64,000 bases of DNA. It comes from Brucella cytisi. GTDB lineage: Bacteria > Pseudomonadota > Alphaproteobacteria > Rhizobiales > Rhizobiaceae. A program made the translations under genes and the position numbers. The notes beneath the pieces were generated by a model, which was not told the DNA's origin, did not search any database, and saw only the letters and a list, made by a program, of their open reading frames with translations. Location: the NCBI GenBank assembly GCA_012103075.1, contig JAAVLQ010000001.1, positions 2,270,001 to 2,334,000 on the forward strand, given 5' to 3'. Numbering within the stretch: the stretch's first letter is position 1; each line of letters starts with the position of its first letter. Shown here piece by piece: positions 33,419 through 43,372 of the stretch.

Positions 33419-33808
33419 ATGAATGGCACACCGAAGAAAAGCTCCTTCGAAGGGCCTCAGTTGCAAAATGCACATTATGAACGTGCAAATATGTCAGGCT
33501 CGAATTTCGATGGTGTAGATCTGTCCGGTTCAAAGTTCTTCGCCGTTTTGGCCAAGGCGAAATTTGTCGATACGAATTTGAGCAACGCTGATTTTGACGA
33601 TGTCAATCTGGCAGAAGCACGGTTTCATAATGTCAACATGACCGGCGCAGCCATTACGAATGCCAACATGAGTGGCCTGACTATAAGCGGCGTCACCTTG
33701 GCATATACGAATATAATCGATGCTGACGTGACGGGTATGCAGATAAACGGCGTTCTCGTGACTTCTCTGTTCAAAGCGTATGAAGATGCGCATTCTTCTG
33801 AGGAGTGA
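33419..33808 (+). CDS. Pentapeptide-repeat protein
   Basis: 129 residues made almost wholly of A(D/N)LXX-type pentapeptide repeats, for example ANMSGSNFDGVDLSGSKF and ADFDDVNLAEARFHNVN, which should fold into a right-handed quadrilateral beta-helix. No signal peptide. Such proteins include DNA mimics that bind gyrase (Qnr, MfpA) and many of unknown role; this one is shorter than Qnr and lacks its loops as far as I can see. Start at 33419 follows a good GGAGGGAGG site. It lies 210 bases after tRNA-Leu and is uninterrupted. Confidence 0.85.
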   Translation: MNGTPKKSSFEGPQLQNAHYERANMSGSNFDGVDLSGSKFFAVLAKAKFVDTNLSNADFDDVNLAEARFHNVNMTGAAITNANMSGLTISGVTLAYTNIIDADVTGMQINGVLVTSLFKAYEDAHSSEE

Positions 33809-33845
33809 GCATTCCTGCCAACTAACCCGAGTTGGATTAAGTGGG

Positions 33846-33945
33846 TTAGAACGCATCCCGAAAAGTGTGAAACGGTTTTCGGATGAGATGCGCGTCAAAA
33901 CAAACAGTTAGAGCGCCGATCTGATTCAATCAGATCGGCGCTCTA
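33846..33945. repeat. RIME-like dispersed repeat, copy 3
   Basis: Best preserved copy. The left hairpin uses CGCATCCCGAAAAGTGTG and CGGTTTTCGGATGAGATGCG. The right half is a perfect palindrome, GAGCGCCGATCTG at 33911-33923 with its complement at 33931-33943, around ATTCAAT. It sits between the convergent stops of the pentapeptide and PLP-enzyme genes and could act as a terminator for both. Confidence 0.85.
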
Positions 33946-33995
33946 ATGTCGGAAAGCACCGACAACGGGCCGCTGCTTTCCGTCGCATAAGGTTT

Positions 33996-35280
<1,285 letters not shown>

Positions 35281-35300
35281 GAATACCTCCTTGAGAAAAT

Positions 35301-35326
35301 CCTCCCGTCCGTATTCGGACGGGAGG
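35301..35326 (-). terminator. Terminator downstream of the universal stress protein gene
   Basis: Perfect 11-bp inverted repeat CCTCCCGTCCG (35301-35311) and its complement (35316-35326) with a 4-base loop and a T-rich tail on the minus strand. It isolates the stress protein gene from the PLP enzyme gene. Confidence 0.8.
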
Positions 35327-35419
35327 AGCTTAACAGAGAGGTATTCAGGAATCTTCTTGCGTTGTTATGCCTTTTAGAGAAATCGCTGCGATGCCGGAAG
35401 AGGCGCGCATAGCCGTCGA

Positions 35420-35869
35420 TTACTTGATGACCAGCACCGGCACGGTGCTAAGCGACAGCACCTCCGCTGCCTGACTTCCCAGCAACAATTTGTTCACGCC
35501 GCGACGGCCATGCGATGCGATGACGATCAGATCGGCATTCTTGGCATTCGCAGCCTCGACAATGCCCTGCGCCGGAGATTGATTTTCGACATGCACGGCC
35601 TCAGCACTAACGCCGATTTCCATTGCCTTGGCTTTGGCCTTCGACAGGATTTCGGTGGCCGCTTTGGTGATAGCCTCGCGATATTCCTGAAATGCCGCCG
35701 GGCTCGACGCCCATTCAGCCGCAACCACAATGCCATAGGATGGCAGAAGCTCGGTCACGGACACGAAAATAACCTTTGCGCCTGTTTCCTTGGCCAGCGC
35801 AACGCCTTGGTCGACGCCTTTCTCGGCGAGTTCCGATCCATCGGTTGCGATCAATATGTTCTTGTACAT
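35420..35869 (-). CDS. Universal stress protein (UspA family)
   Basis: Single Usp domain of 149 residues, uninterrupted. It starts MYKNILIATDGSELAEKG and carries the ATP-binding motif of the ATP-type Usp proteins (GRRGVNKLLLGSQAAEVL, fitting G-x2-G-x9-G-S/T). Roles in this family range from stress survival to nucleotide sensing; no specific function can be given. Monocistronic between a terminator and a 242-base upstream region. Confidence 0.92.
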   Translation of the reverse strand: MYKNILIATDGSELAEKGVDQGVALAKETGAKVIFVSVTELLPSYGIVVAAEWASSPAAFQEYREAITKAATEILSKAKAKAMEIGVSAEAVHVENQSPAQGIVEAANAKNADLIVIASHGRRGVNKLLLGSQAAEVLSLSTVPVLVIK

Positions 35870-36111
35870 TCATGTTCTCCCGGCTGCCTGATACCCGATG
35901 ATGCGCGTCTCCCCGTCGCAACGCATTGACGCGGATCAATCAAGCTTTACCCCAAGCTAATACGCTCCCTCCCAATTATGATGGAATTTACTTCCAATTT
36001 ATTCAATTATAAAGAATAATTTTCTAAACTTGATGTGCCGGGCGCACGTACCCAACTATGCTTTTGCGCAGTTTCCTCTTAAACTTTGCGCGACAAATAG
36101 GAGATCACGCC

Positions 36112-37098
36112 ATGAACAAGCCCCTGAACGAACCACAAGCTGGTAAGACCGCAGGCCGTGGCCGCGTTTACGATTCCATCCTCGACACAATCGGCAATAC
36201 ACCGCTTGTGCGCATTGACAAGTTCGCCAAGGAAAAGGGCGTGGAAGCCAATCTTCTGGCCAAGCTGGAGTTCTTCAACCCTCTGGCCAGTGTGAAGGAC
36301 CGTATCGGTCTGGCGCTGATCGAAGCTCTGGAACGCGACGGTCGCGCCGTACCGGGCAAGACAGTCTTCGTCGAGCCGACTTCCGGCAATACCGGTATCG
36401 CGCTGGCTTTTGCTGCTGCAGCCAAGGGTTATCGCCTCGTTCTCACCATGCCGGAAACCATGTCGGTGGAACGCCGCAAGCTTTTGAAGCTTCTCGGTGC
36501 CGAACTGGTTCTGACCGAAGGCGCAAAAGGCATGAAGGGCGCTATCGCGGAAGCGGAAGCCATTGCTGAAGGCAACCCGAACGCAATCATCCCGCAGCAG
36601 TTCGAAAATCCGGCCAACCCGGAAATCCATCGCCTCACGACGGCTGAGGAAATCTGGAACGACACCAATGGGGAAGCAGATATCCTGATCTCCGGCATCG
36701 GCACCGGCGGCACGATTACCGGTGTCGGTCAGGTCATCAAGGGGCGCAAGCCGTCCTTCAAGGTGATCGCCGTGGAACCGAAGGATTCACCGGTACTTTC
36801 CGGTGGCGCACCCGGCCCGCACAAAATTCAGGGCATCGGCGCAGGCTTCGCCCCGAAGACGCTCGATACCAGCATCTATGATGAGGTTGTTCAGGTCTCC
36901 AACGAAGACGCTTTTGCCAATGCACGCCTATTGGCCCGCCTCGAAGGCATTCCCGTCGGCATTTCTTCCGGCGCGGCTCTGACCGCCGCTGTTGAAATCG
37001 GTAAGCGCCCGGAAAACTCTGGCAAGAACATCGTCATCATCATTCCGTCCTTTGCCGAACGCTATCTTTCGACGGCATTGTTTGAAGGTCTGGAATAA
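36112..37098 (+). CDS. cysK: Cysteine synthase A (O-acetylserine sulfhydrylase)
   Basis: Makes cysteine from O-acetylserine and sulfide. The PLP lysine lies in [11 protein letters not shown], the substrate loop in [12 protein letters not shown], and the phosphate-binding [12 protein letters not shown] is present. 328 residues from MNKPLNEPQ at 36112, which has an AGGAG site 7 bases upstream; the open frame begins 18 codons earlier without one. The N-terminus is about 20 residues longer than E. coli CysK. Uninterrupted and followed by a strong terminator. Confidence 0.95.
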   Translation: MNKPLNEPQAGKTAGRGRVYDSILDTIGNTPLVRIDKFAKEKGVEANLLAKLEFFNPLASVKDRIGLALIEALERDGRAVPGKTVFVEPTSGNTGIALAFAAAAKGYRLVLTMPETMSVERRKLLKLLGAELVLTEGAKGMKGAIAEAEAIAEGNPNAIIPQQFENPANPEIHRLTTAEEIWNDTNGEADILISGIGTGGTITGVGQVIKGRKPSFKVIAVEPKDSPVLSGGAPGPHKIQGIGAGFAPKTLDTSIYDEVVQVSNEDAFANARLLARLEGIPVGISSGAALTAAVEIGKRPENSGKNIVIIIPSFAERYLSTALFEGLE

Positions 37099-37126
37099 TC
37101 CGCACTCACACGCCGTGACCAAAAAC

Positions 37127-37158
37127 AAAAGCCAGAGCGGCTGACCGTTCTGGCTTTT
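37127..37158 (+). terminator. cysK terminator
   Basis: Inverted repeat AAAAGCCAGAGCGG (37127-37140) and CCGTTCTGGCTTTT (37145-37158), fully paired apart from compensating A-T pairs, with a 4-base loop and a run of ten T. Confidence 0.92.
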
Positions 37159-37198
37159 TTTTTTAAATGCCGGTCCGTTCGCCAAGCAAACGGAGGCT

Positions 37199-37339
37199 TT
37201 AAGCGCTCATATCAATGGTGCGTGCGTGCGGCGCAAGCCGGGCCCGCCCGCGCATATAATGGCGCTCGGGCCTGTAGCTCGGTGCAACGAACTCGCGGAT
37301 GACATTAACGCTGTCACGCAGCTGAACAAGAATGCTCAT
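37199..37339 (-). CDS. 46-residue basic hypothetical protein
   Basis: A short frame, ATG at 37339 to TAA at 37199, preceded by a GAAGGTGAAG ribosome binding site. The product starts MSILVQLRDSVNVIREFVAP and is Arg-rich (SYRPERHYMRGRARLAPHAR). No family recognised. Coding character is supported by the ribosome binding site and even codon use, but not proven. It lies between the cysK terminator and the region upstream of the dehydrogenase terminator, so it would be monocistronic. Confidence 0.5.
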   Translation of the reverse strand: MSILVQLRDSVNVIREFVAPSYRPERHYMRGRARLAPHARTIDMSA

Positions 37340-37551
37340 CGTCTTCACCTTCGTCAAAAAACATGCTGTTCGGAATGGATGCCCGTCCTGTCCCGACTAA
37401 CCGGGCTCTGAAACGTTGTTCATTTCCGAACATCTTAATGAAAACTTTAACAATCAAAGATGAATAAGCTCTGAACCCTTATGGTTAAGGGTAAGTTAAT
37501 GGTAAGGATGTTCGAGCTTTTCCACAGGCCGCGAATTGTCGCCACAATTAA

Positions 37552-37575
37552 AAAGGCCGGTTTTAACCGGCCTTT
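37552..37575 (-). terminator. Terminator of the 3-hydroxyacyl-CoA dehydrogenase gene
   Basis: Perfect 11-bp inverted repeat AAAGGCCGGTT (37552-37562) and its complement (37565-37575), followed by T-rich sequence on the minus strand. It lies just after the repaired stop codon at 37598, which supports that stop over the longer open frame. Confidence 0.85.
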
Positions 37576-37597
37576 CATGCTCAAAAGTTCAAGCGCC

Positions 37598-38478
37598 TTA
37601 CCGCGTCGGAACTGGATGCTCACCACGATAATCGTAAAGCCGCGACCCGTCTTGCGTCCCAGCCAGCCTGCTTCGACATATTTGACCAGAAGCGGGCACG
37701 GGCGATACTTGGAATCCGCCAGCCCGTCGTGCAGAACCTGCATGATGGAGAGGCAGGTATCGAGGCCAATGAAATCGGCGAGCTGTAGCGGCCCCATCGG
37801 GTGGTTGGCGCCTAGCTTCATGGCTGTATCGATAGCTTCGACGCTGCCGACCCCTTCATAAAGAGTGTAGATGGCCTCGTTGATCATCGGCAACAGAATG
37901 CGATTGACAATAAAGGCCGGAAAATCTTCGGCAACGGTTACCGTCTTGCCAAGCGCGGTCACGAAATCGTTCGACTTGCGGAAGGTTTCCTCATCCGTTG
38001 CGATGCCGCGCACCAGTTCGACAAGCTTCATTACAGGAACGGGATTCATGAAATGAATGCCGATAAAACGCTCTGGACGGTCGGTCGTGGATGCGAGACG
38101 CGTGATCGAGATCGACGACGTGTTGGTTGCGAGAATCGCTTCGGGGTTCAGAACCGTGCAAAGCTGCGCAAAAATCTTGCGCTTGACGGTTTCGTCTTCC
38201 GTTGCCGCTTCGATGGCTAGATCGACACCCGCCAGATCCTCCATGGAATTTGCCGGACGGATAAGCTTCATCGCCGCTGCGCGTTGATCTTCCAGCAGTT
38301 TGCCTGAAGCAACCTGACGCGCCATGTTGCCATTGATGGTGGCGATGCCCTTTTCCAGCCGGTCCGCTGCCGCATCGTGAAGAAGCACATCGAACCCGGC
38401 CAGCGCGCATACATGAGCAATACCGCTGCCCATCTGTCCTGCGCCGACCACCCCTACCGTCTTGATTGCCACAGTCAT
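37598..38478 (-). CDS. 3-hydroxybutyryl-CoA dehydrogenase, frameshifted at the C-terminus
   Basis: NAD-dependent 3-hydroxyacyl-CoA dehydrogenase (Hbd/PaaH type) of butyrate or polyhydroxybutyrate turnover. It starts MTVAIKTVGVVGAGQMGSG with the dinucleotide fold. HFMNPVPVMKLVELV holds the catalytic His, and the C-terminal domain has NRILLPMINEA and NHPMGPLQLADFIGLD. About 292 residues. One T lost near 37633 diverts the end into a 50-residue junk tail that would read through the terminator; restored, it ends GFYDYRGEHPVPTR. It follows etfBA, which supplies the matching electron carrier for acyl-CoA oxidation. Confidence 0.92.
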
Positions 38479-38682
38479 AACTCCTTCATTCAGCCGCTCC
38501 ACAACAGAGCCTAGGCCGAGAGCATATGCTCTAACTTTTGTTCTTACATATTACCCCCCAGCAAAACCGCTTCGCACTTTTGCTGGAAATGCTTCACTAT
38601 ACCAATTCTGCCCGAGACGGATACAGCCCTCATTCAGAGAAAGGCAAAATAGCTCTTTCGTATCTGAAGGCTTTCAAATGAA

Positions 38683-38709
38683 AAAGCGGCGGGACTAGCC
38701 CGCCGCTTT
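38683..38709 (-). terminator. etfBA terminator
   Basis: Perfect 11-bp inverted repeat AAAGCGGCGGG (38683-38693) and its complement (38699-38709) with a 5-base loop and T-rich tail on the minus strand, just after the repaired etfA stop at 38718. Confidence 0.85.
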
Positions 38710-38717
38710 CTGATCGA

Positions 38718-39643
38718 TTAAAGCGCTTTTGCAGTTCCGGCAGGATCGTAAAGAGATCGCCGACGAGGCCGTAATCGGCCACCGGAAGATCGGCGCTTCC
38801 TCGTCCTTGTTGATCGCCACGATCACACGACTGTCTTTCATACCGGCCAGATGCTGGATCGCACCAGAGATTCCGACGGCGATGTAGAGATCCGGGGCAA
38901 CCACCTTGCCGGTCTGGCCAACCTGCCAGTCGTTCGGCGCGTAGCCCGCATCGACTGCGGCACGGCTTGCGCCGACCGCTGCACCGAGCTTGTCAGCAAC
39001 CGGCAGGATCACTTCGGAACTTTTCGGCAGAACCGAGCGCACGACCGCCGGAGATGATGATCTTAGCCGAGGTCAGTTCCGGACGGTCCGAATCCGACAA
39101 TGCATTGCCGACGAAGCTCGACAGCGCCGGATCGGCTGCTGCATTGACGCTTTCAACTGCAGCCGAACCACCTTCGCCCGTTGCCCGGAACGACGCGGTA
39201 CGCACGGTGATAACCTTCTTTGCATCGGTCGACTGGACCGTCTGGATCGCATTGCCCGCATAGATCGGACGCTTGAACGTATCAGCCGACACGACTTCCA
39301 TGATTTCGGACAACTGCATCACATCGAGAAGCGCTGCAACGCGCGGCAGGATGTTCTTAGCCGAGGTCGTTGCCGGAGCAATGATCGTGTCGTAATTGCC
39401 TGCCAGTTCCACGATGAGAGCGGCCGTTGGCTCGGCCAGACGGTTTTCCAGTCCATCGCTTTCAGCAAGCAGAACCTTGCGCACGCCCTTCAGCTTGGCT
39501 GCGGCATCGGCAGCAGCCTTCGCGCCCTTGCCTGCAACCAGAACATCCACGTCGCCGCCGATCTGGGCAGCGGCCGTCAGCGCTTTCGCCGTCTGGTCGG
39601 AAAGGGTTGCATTGTCATGTTCGGCAATAAGAAGAATAGCCAT
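38718..39643 (-). CDS. etfA: Electron transfer flavoprotein alpha subunit, three frameshifts
   Basis: FAD-binding subunit of the ETF dimer that carries electrons from acyl-CoA dehydrogenases to ETF-quinone oxidoreductase. The N-terminal domain starts [18 protein letters not shown]. The FAD domain contains [22 protein letters not shown] and [17 protein letters not shown], and ends [20 protein letters not shown] after repair. About 308 residues. Indels near 39050 (T gained), 38793 (G lost) and 38728 (A lost) split it. Downstream of etfB by 25 bases. Confidence 0.93.
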
Positions 39644-39668
39644 TTATATCGTCCCTTCCGATTTCTTT

Positions 39669-40415
39669 TTAGAGTACGCCGTCGGCCTTGAGCTTCTCGA
39701 CCAGTTCAGAGACTGAACCGACCTTCACGCCAGCCTTGCGGCCACCCGGCTCTTCAGTCTTCAGGACCTTGAGACGCGGCGCAATGTCGGCACCGAAATC
39801 AGCGGGCGACTTTTCGTCAAGCGGCTTCTTCTTGGCCTTCATGATGTTCGGCAGCGACGCATAACGCGGCTGGTTCAAACGAAGATCGACCGTGACAATC
39901 GCCGGAAGCTTCACGTCGATGGTCTGGAGACCACCATCAACTTCGCGCGTTACCTTGGCCGAACCGTCACCCAACTCCACCTTCGAGGCGAACGTCGCCC
40001 GGCTCCAGTTGAGAAGGGCCGAAAGCATCTGGCCGGTCTGGTTGGAATCATCGTCGATTGCCTGCTTGCCGAGGAAGACGAGATCCGGCTTTTCCGCATC
40101 GACCACGCCCTTGAGAACCTTGGCAACGCCAAGCGGCTCAACCGTTTCGTCCGACTTCACGGGATCGCGCGATCCGCACCCATGGCAAGTGCGGTACGCA
40201 GCGTTTCCTGTGCCTGTGCCGGGCCGACCGAAACCGCGACGATTTCCGTCACCTTGCCCGCTTCCTTCAGACGGATCGCTTCTTCAACCGCGATCTCATC
40301 GAAAGGGTTCATCGACATCTTGACGTTCGCAAGCTCAACGCCCGAACCGTCTCCCCTTTACACGGATCTTTACGTTGTAATCGACAACCCGTTTCACTGC
40401 GACAAGGACTTTCAT
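39669..40415 (-). CDS. etfB: Electron transfer flavoprotein beta subunit, two frameshifts
   Basis: AMP-binding partner of EtfA. After repair it starts [20 protein letters not shown] at 40415 behind an AGAGG site, and continues with [17 protein letters not shown], the signature [23 protein letters not shown], and [16 protein letters not shown]. About 248 residues, normal. One base gained near 40357 and one lost near 40163 put the middle 65 residues in a different frame. First gene of etfBA. Confidence 0.93.
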
Positions 40416-40724
40416 CCGCGATTACCTCTTCAATGACTCTTGCAGCACGACTATGCCGCCGTGAACTCCCACCCGCATGTCAAAATCCGACATGAAAGCG
40501 GCACCAGCGCAACTTGGGTTATGACGCAAATGCGCTGCCTATCCGCCGGGAACCGGCACGAAACCTAAAGACGGTTGACGTGCACGTCAATCAGGCACAG
40601 GCCGCTATATCGATTAAAATCAATTTATTCTGACAAGAGGTCATTCCAAAACCGAGCAACCCGACACCTCCCGTTTTCATGTCGTTTACAAGCGATGCGC
40701 CATGCTTTAGGTAACGCCTCGCAA
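40416..40724. other. Divergent promoter region between etfB and queC
   Basis: About 310 bases with no supported gene. The AT-rich part at 40600-40635 could hold promoters for both directions. The rest is unremarkable until the riboswitch at 40725. Confidence 0.4.
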
Positions 40725-40756
40725 TCCGGTCGCAGCCTACCCGGTCAAAACAAGGA
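40725..40756 (+). promoter_or_regulatory. preQ1-I riboswitch controlling queCDE
   Basis: The sequence has the layout of the smallest known riboswitch. A P1 stem CCGG (40726-40729) pairs with CCGG (40741-40744) around the loop TCGCAGCCTAC, followed by the A-rich tail TCAAAACAAGGAA. From memory, the well-studied Thermoanaerobacter tengcongensis aptamer shares the blocks GGTCGCAG, ACCC and AAAACAAGG. The Shine-Dalgarno AAGGA (40752-40756) is the end of the tail, ten bases before the queC start, so preQ1 binding would close the pseudoknot and block translation. Location before a preQ1 biosynthesis operon strongly supports the call. Confidence 0.85.
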
Positions 40757-40766
40757 ACCCTGACTT

Positions 40767-41463
40767 ATGAAAACGCTCGTCGTCTGCTCCGGCGGACTCG
40801 ATTCCGTTTCGCTTGCTTACAGAATAGCAACCGAACACCAACTCACCGCCCTCCTCTCCTTCGACTATGGCCAGCGTCACAAAAGGAACTGGATTCGGCC
40901 AAAGCCTGCGCCGAAAGGCTCGGCGTTCCCCACCAGATCATCGATATCACCAACATCGGCGCCAGCCTGACCGGCTCAGCACTCACTGACAATATCGATG
41001 TGCCGGACGGACACTATGCGGAAGAAACGATGAAGATCACCGTCGTTCCGAACCGCAATGCGATCATGCTGGCAATAGCATTCGGCGTAGCCGCTGCCCA
41101 AAAGCCGAGGCGGTAGCCCTTGCCGTCCATGGCGGCGATCACTTCATTTATCCCGACTGCCGCCCCGGTTTTATCGATGCCTTCCAGACGATGCAGAACC
41201 ATGCATTGGACGGTTACGCGGACATAAAACTGCTCGCGCCTTATGTGCATGCATCCAAAGCCGATATCGTTATCGACGGCGCAAAATACGGTACGCCCTT
41301 TGCCGCGACGTGGTCCTGCTACAAGGGCGGTGAACATCACTGCGGACGCTGCGGCACCTGCGTCGAGCGACGCGAAGCCTTCCATCTCGCCGGCATCCGG
41401 GATCCGACCCTCTATGAAGATGCGGATTTCTGGCGCTCGGCAATCGAGAAGAGGAACGCCTGA
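40767..41463 (+). CDS. queC: 7-cyano-7-deazaguanine synthase, two frameshifts
   Basis: Converts carboxy-deazaguanine to preQ0 with ATP and ammonia. The PP-loop [10 protein letters not shown] is at the N-terminus and the zinc site CxxCGxC region lies in [23 protein letters not shown] and [11 protein letters not shown] are typical. One A is lost from runs near 40880 and near 41102; repaired, it reads [19 protein letters not shown] and [17 protein letters not shown]. About 232 residues. Its TGA overlaps the queD start. Translation is probably controlled by the riboswitch just upstream. Confidence 0.94.
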
Positions 41464-41822
41464 TGTTTCGCATTACCAAGGAATTTCATTTCTCCGCATC
41501 GCATCAACTGACTGGCCTCCCGGACGATCATCAATGCGCCCGCCTGCACGGCCACAACAATTATATTGTTGAGGTCGAGCTCTCGGCTGACGATCTTAAC
41601 CAGCACGGATTTGTCCGTGATTATCATGAGCTGGCACCGTTCAAGCGCTACATCGATGATTGTTTTGACCACCGCCATCTCAACGATGTTCTGGGCCACG
41701 ACCAGAGCACGGCTGAAACCCTCGCCCGGCATTTTTTCGAATGGTGTTATGCGCGCTGGCCGGAAATTTCCGCCGTGCGGGTCAGTGAAACGCCCAAGAC
41801 ATGGGCCGAGTACAGACCGTGA
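41463..41822 (+). CDS. queD: 6-carboxytetrahydropterin synthase
   Basis: Second step of preQ0 synthesis, acting on dihydroneopterin triphosphate. A zinc site is formed by histidines in FSASHQL and CARLHGHNN, with the catalytic Cys in HQCARLHGH and a D-H-R motif in FDHRHLND. 119 residues, uninterrupted. The start overlaps the queC stop (TGATG) and the stop overlaps the queE start (GTGA), so translation of the three genes is coupled. Confidence 0.95.
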   Translation: MFRITKEFHFSASHQLTGLPDDHQCARLHGHNNYIVEVELSADDLNQHGFVRDYHELAPFKRYIDDCFDHRHLNDVLGHDQSTAETLARHFFEWCYARWPEISAVRVSETPKTWAEYRP

Positions 41823-42542
41823 CGCAAATACGCATCGCAGAGATTTTCGGCCCCACGATACAGGGCGAAGGTGTGCTGATCGGTGAGCCAACCGTCTTCG
41901 TGCGAACCGGTGGCTGCGATTATCGCTGCGTCTGGTGCGACAGCCTGCATGCCGTCGAAAGCCGTTTTCGCCACGAGTGGAAGGCGATGAGTGTTGAAGC
42001 GATTTGGGTGTGAAGTGACGACACTTTCTCGAAATAAGCCACTAACAGTGTCACTTTCGGGCGGCAATCCGGCCATTCACCCGTTGGGGCCCTTGATCGA
42101 GCACGGCAAGACCGAAGGCTATCGCTTTGCACTGGAAACCCAAGGATCGGTCGCGCAAGACTGGTTTTCCGCACTCGACACACTGGTACTGAGCCCAAAA
42201 CCACCTTCAAGCGGCATGAGCTCCGATTTCGATGCGCTGGCGGCCTGTATCGAGGCCGCAGGTATAGGGCCGCGAACGGTGCTGAAATTCGTCATCTTCG
42301 ACGATGCTGATTATGCCTTCGCGAAAGATGTAGCCAGTCAATATTCCGGTCTACCGGTCTATCTCCAGCCCGGCAATCACACACCGCCGCCGCCCGAAGC
42401 ACATGATGCCGCAATCGATATCGACGGCATCATGCGGAGAATGGAATGGCTGGTCGAAAAGGTAATTGCGGATGGCTGGTACGAAGCGCACGTCCTGCCC
42501 CAGCTTCACGTGCTGATCTGGGGCAACAAACGTGGCGTCTGA
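41819..42542 (+). CDS. queE: 7-carboxy-7-deazaguanine synthase (radical SAM), one frameshift
   Basis: Radical SAM enzyme that contracts the pterin ring. The cluster motif appears as [14 protein letters not shown], the C-x3-C-x2-C pattern, and QGEG and SLSGGNPA are typical of QueE. Start GTG at 41819 overlaps the queD stop. An extra base near 42010, after MSVEAIW, shifts the frame; the protein resumes at [19 protein letters not shown]. About 240 residues. It ends one base before the stop of the convergent adenosyltransferase gene. Confidence 0.92.
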
Positions 42543-43133
42543 TTAGCGGTTGGCGCCGGGCACCCAGAGAACGTCCTGCGCGCCGTTATCGTTGACGGTT
42601 CGCGACGCCACGAACAGGAAATCGGAGAGGCGGTTGATATATTGCAGAGCCTCCGCCGAAACGACCTCTCCTTCGACGCGAGCAAGCGCAACCATCAGGC
42701 GTTCAGCCCGGCGTGAAACCGTGCGAGCGAGATGCAACGCGGCAGATGCCGCCGAGCCACCCGGAAGAATGAACGAACGTAGCGGCTGCAAATCGGTATT
42801 GAGGAGATCAATATCGGCTTCCACACGCGAAACCTGCGATGCGACGATGCGCAACGGTTCATAGGCGAGCGGCTTGCCATCATCCGGCGTCGAAAGATCC
42901 GCGCCAAGGTCGAAAAGATCGTTTTGGATACGGCCCAGCATGGCATCGATTTGCGCATGAGGATTATCTTCACCGCCCGTGTGAAGGCGCGCCATGCCAA
43001 TGCAGGCATTGGTTTCATCCACCGTGCCATAGGCTTCGACACGCAGGTCCGACTTCAGCCGCCGTGGCCCGCTGGCAAGTCCGGTCGTGCCCTTGTCACC
43101 TGTCCGGGTATAAATCTTGTTGAGCTTGACCAT
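42543..43133 (-). CDS. Cob(I)alamin adenosyltransferase, PduO type
   Basis: Transfers adenosyl from ATP to cob(I)alamin to make coenzyme B12. The ATP motif TRTGDKGTTGLASG at the N-terminus and the trimer signature FILPGGSAASAALHLARTVSRRAER are diagnostic of the PduO/MMAB family. 196 residues, uninterrupted. Only 2 bases after the small membrane protein gene upstream. Its stop abuts the queE stop with no gap. Confidence 0.94.
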   Translation of the reverse strand: MVKLNKIYTRTGDKGTTGLASGPRRLKSDLRVEAYGTVDETNACIGMARLHTGGEDNPHAQIDAMLGRIQNDLFDLGADLSTPDDGKPLAYEPLRIVASQVSRVEADIDLLNTDLQPLRSFILPGGSAASAALHLARTVSRRAERLMVALARVEGEVVSAEALQYINRLSDFLFVASRTVNDNGAQDVLWVPGANR

Positions 43134-43135
43134 AA

Positions 43136-43339
43136 TTACTGGCCAGTTTTCTGGCGGGCAAAATAGATCGCACCAACGATCAGAACGATGGCAATGAACT
43201 GCAGGAAAACACGCAGCTGCATCATCTTGTTCGAGAAATTGCCGTCACCGCCGCGCATCATGTTGCGCAGACCGATGATCAGAACGACGGCCACAGCAAA
43301 CATGGCCACCATTGCCGCGCCCTTGAACAGAACGTCCAT
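43136..43339 (-). CDS. HIG1-like twin transmembrane protein
   Basis: 67 residues with two membrane helices (AAMVAMFAVAVVLIIGL and FLQFIAIVLIVGAIYFA) joined by a short polar loop (RNMMRGGDGNFSNKMMQLR). This is the layout of bacterial HIG1-domain proteins, some of which associate with cytochrome oxidase. Co-transcribed with the adenosyltransferase gene, 2 bases apart; that pairing is common in alphaproteobacteria but unexplained. Confidence 0.85.
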   Translation of the reverse strand: MDVLFKGAAMVAMFAVAVVLIIGLRNMMRGGDGNFSNKMMQLRVFLQFIAIVLIVGAIYFARQKTGQ

Positions 43340-43372
43340 TTTATTTCCTTCCCATGCGCACTGTCCCTGACC

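Noticed and set aside
35281..36111. SAM-II or other sulfur riboswitch before the PLP sulfur enzyme or cysK
   Set aside because: The leaders are short and no consensus stem or pseudoknot blocks were recognised.
42543..43133. Cobalamin riboswitch for the adenosyltransferase gene
   Set aside because: The gene follows the HIG1-like gene by two bases, and no B12-box-like sequence was seen upstream of that gene.
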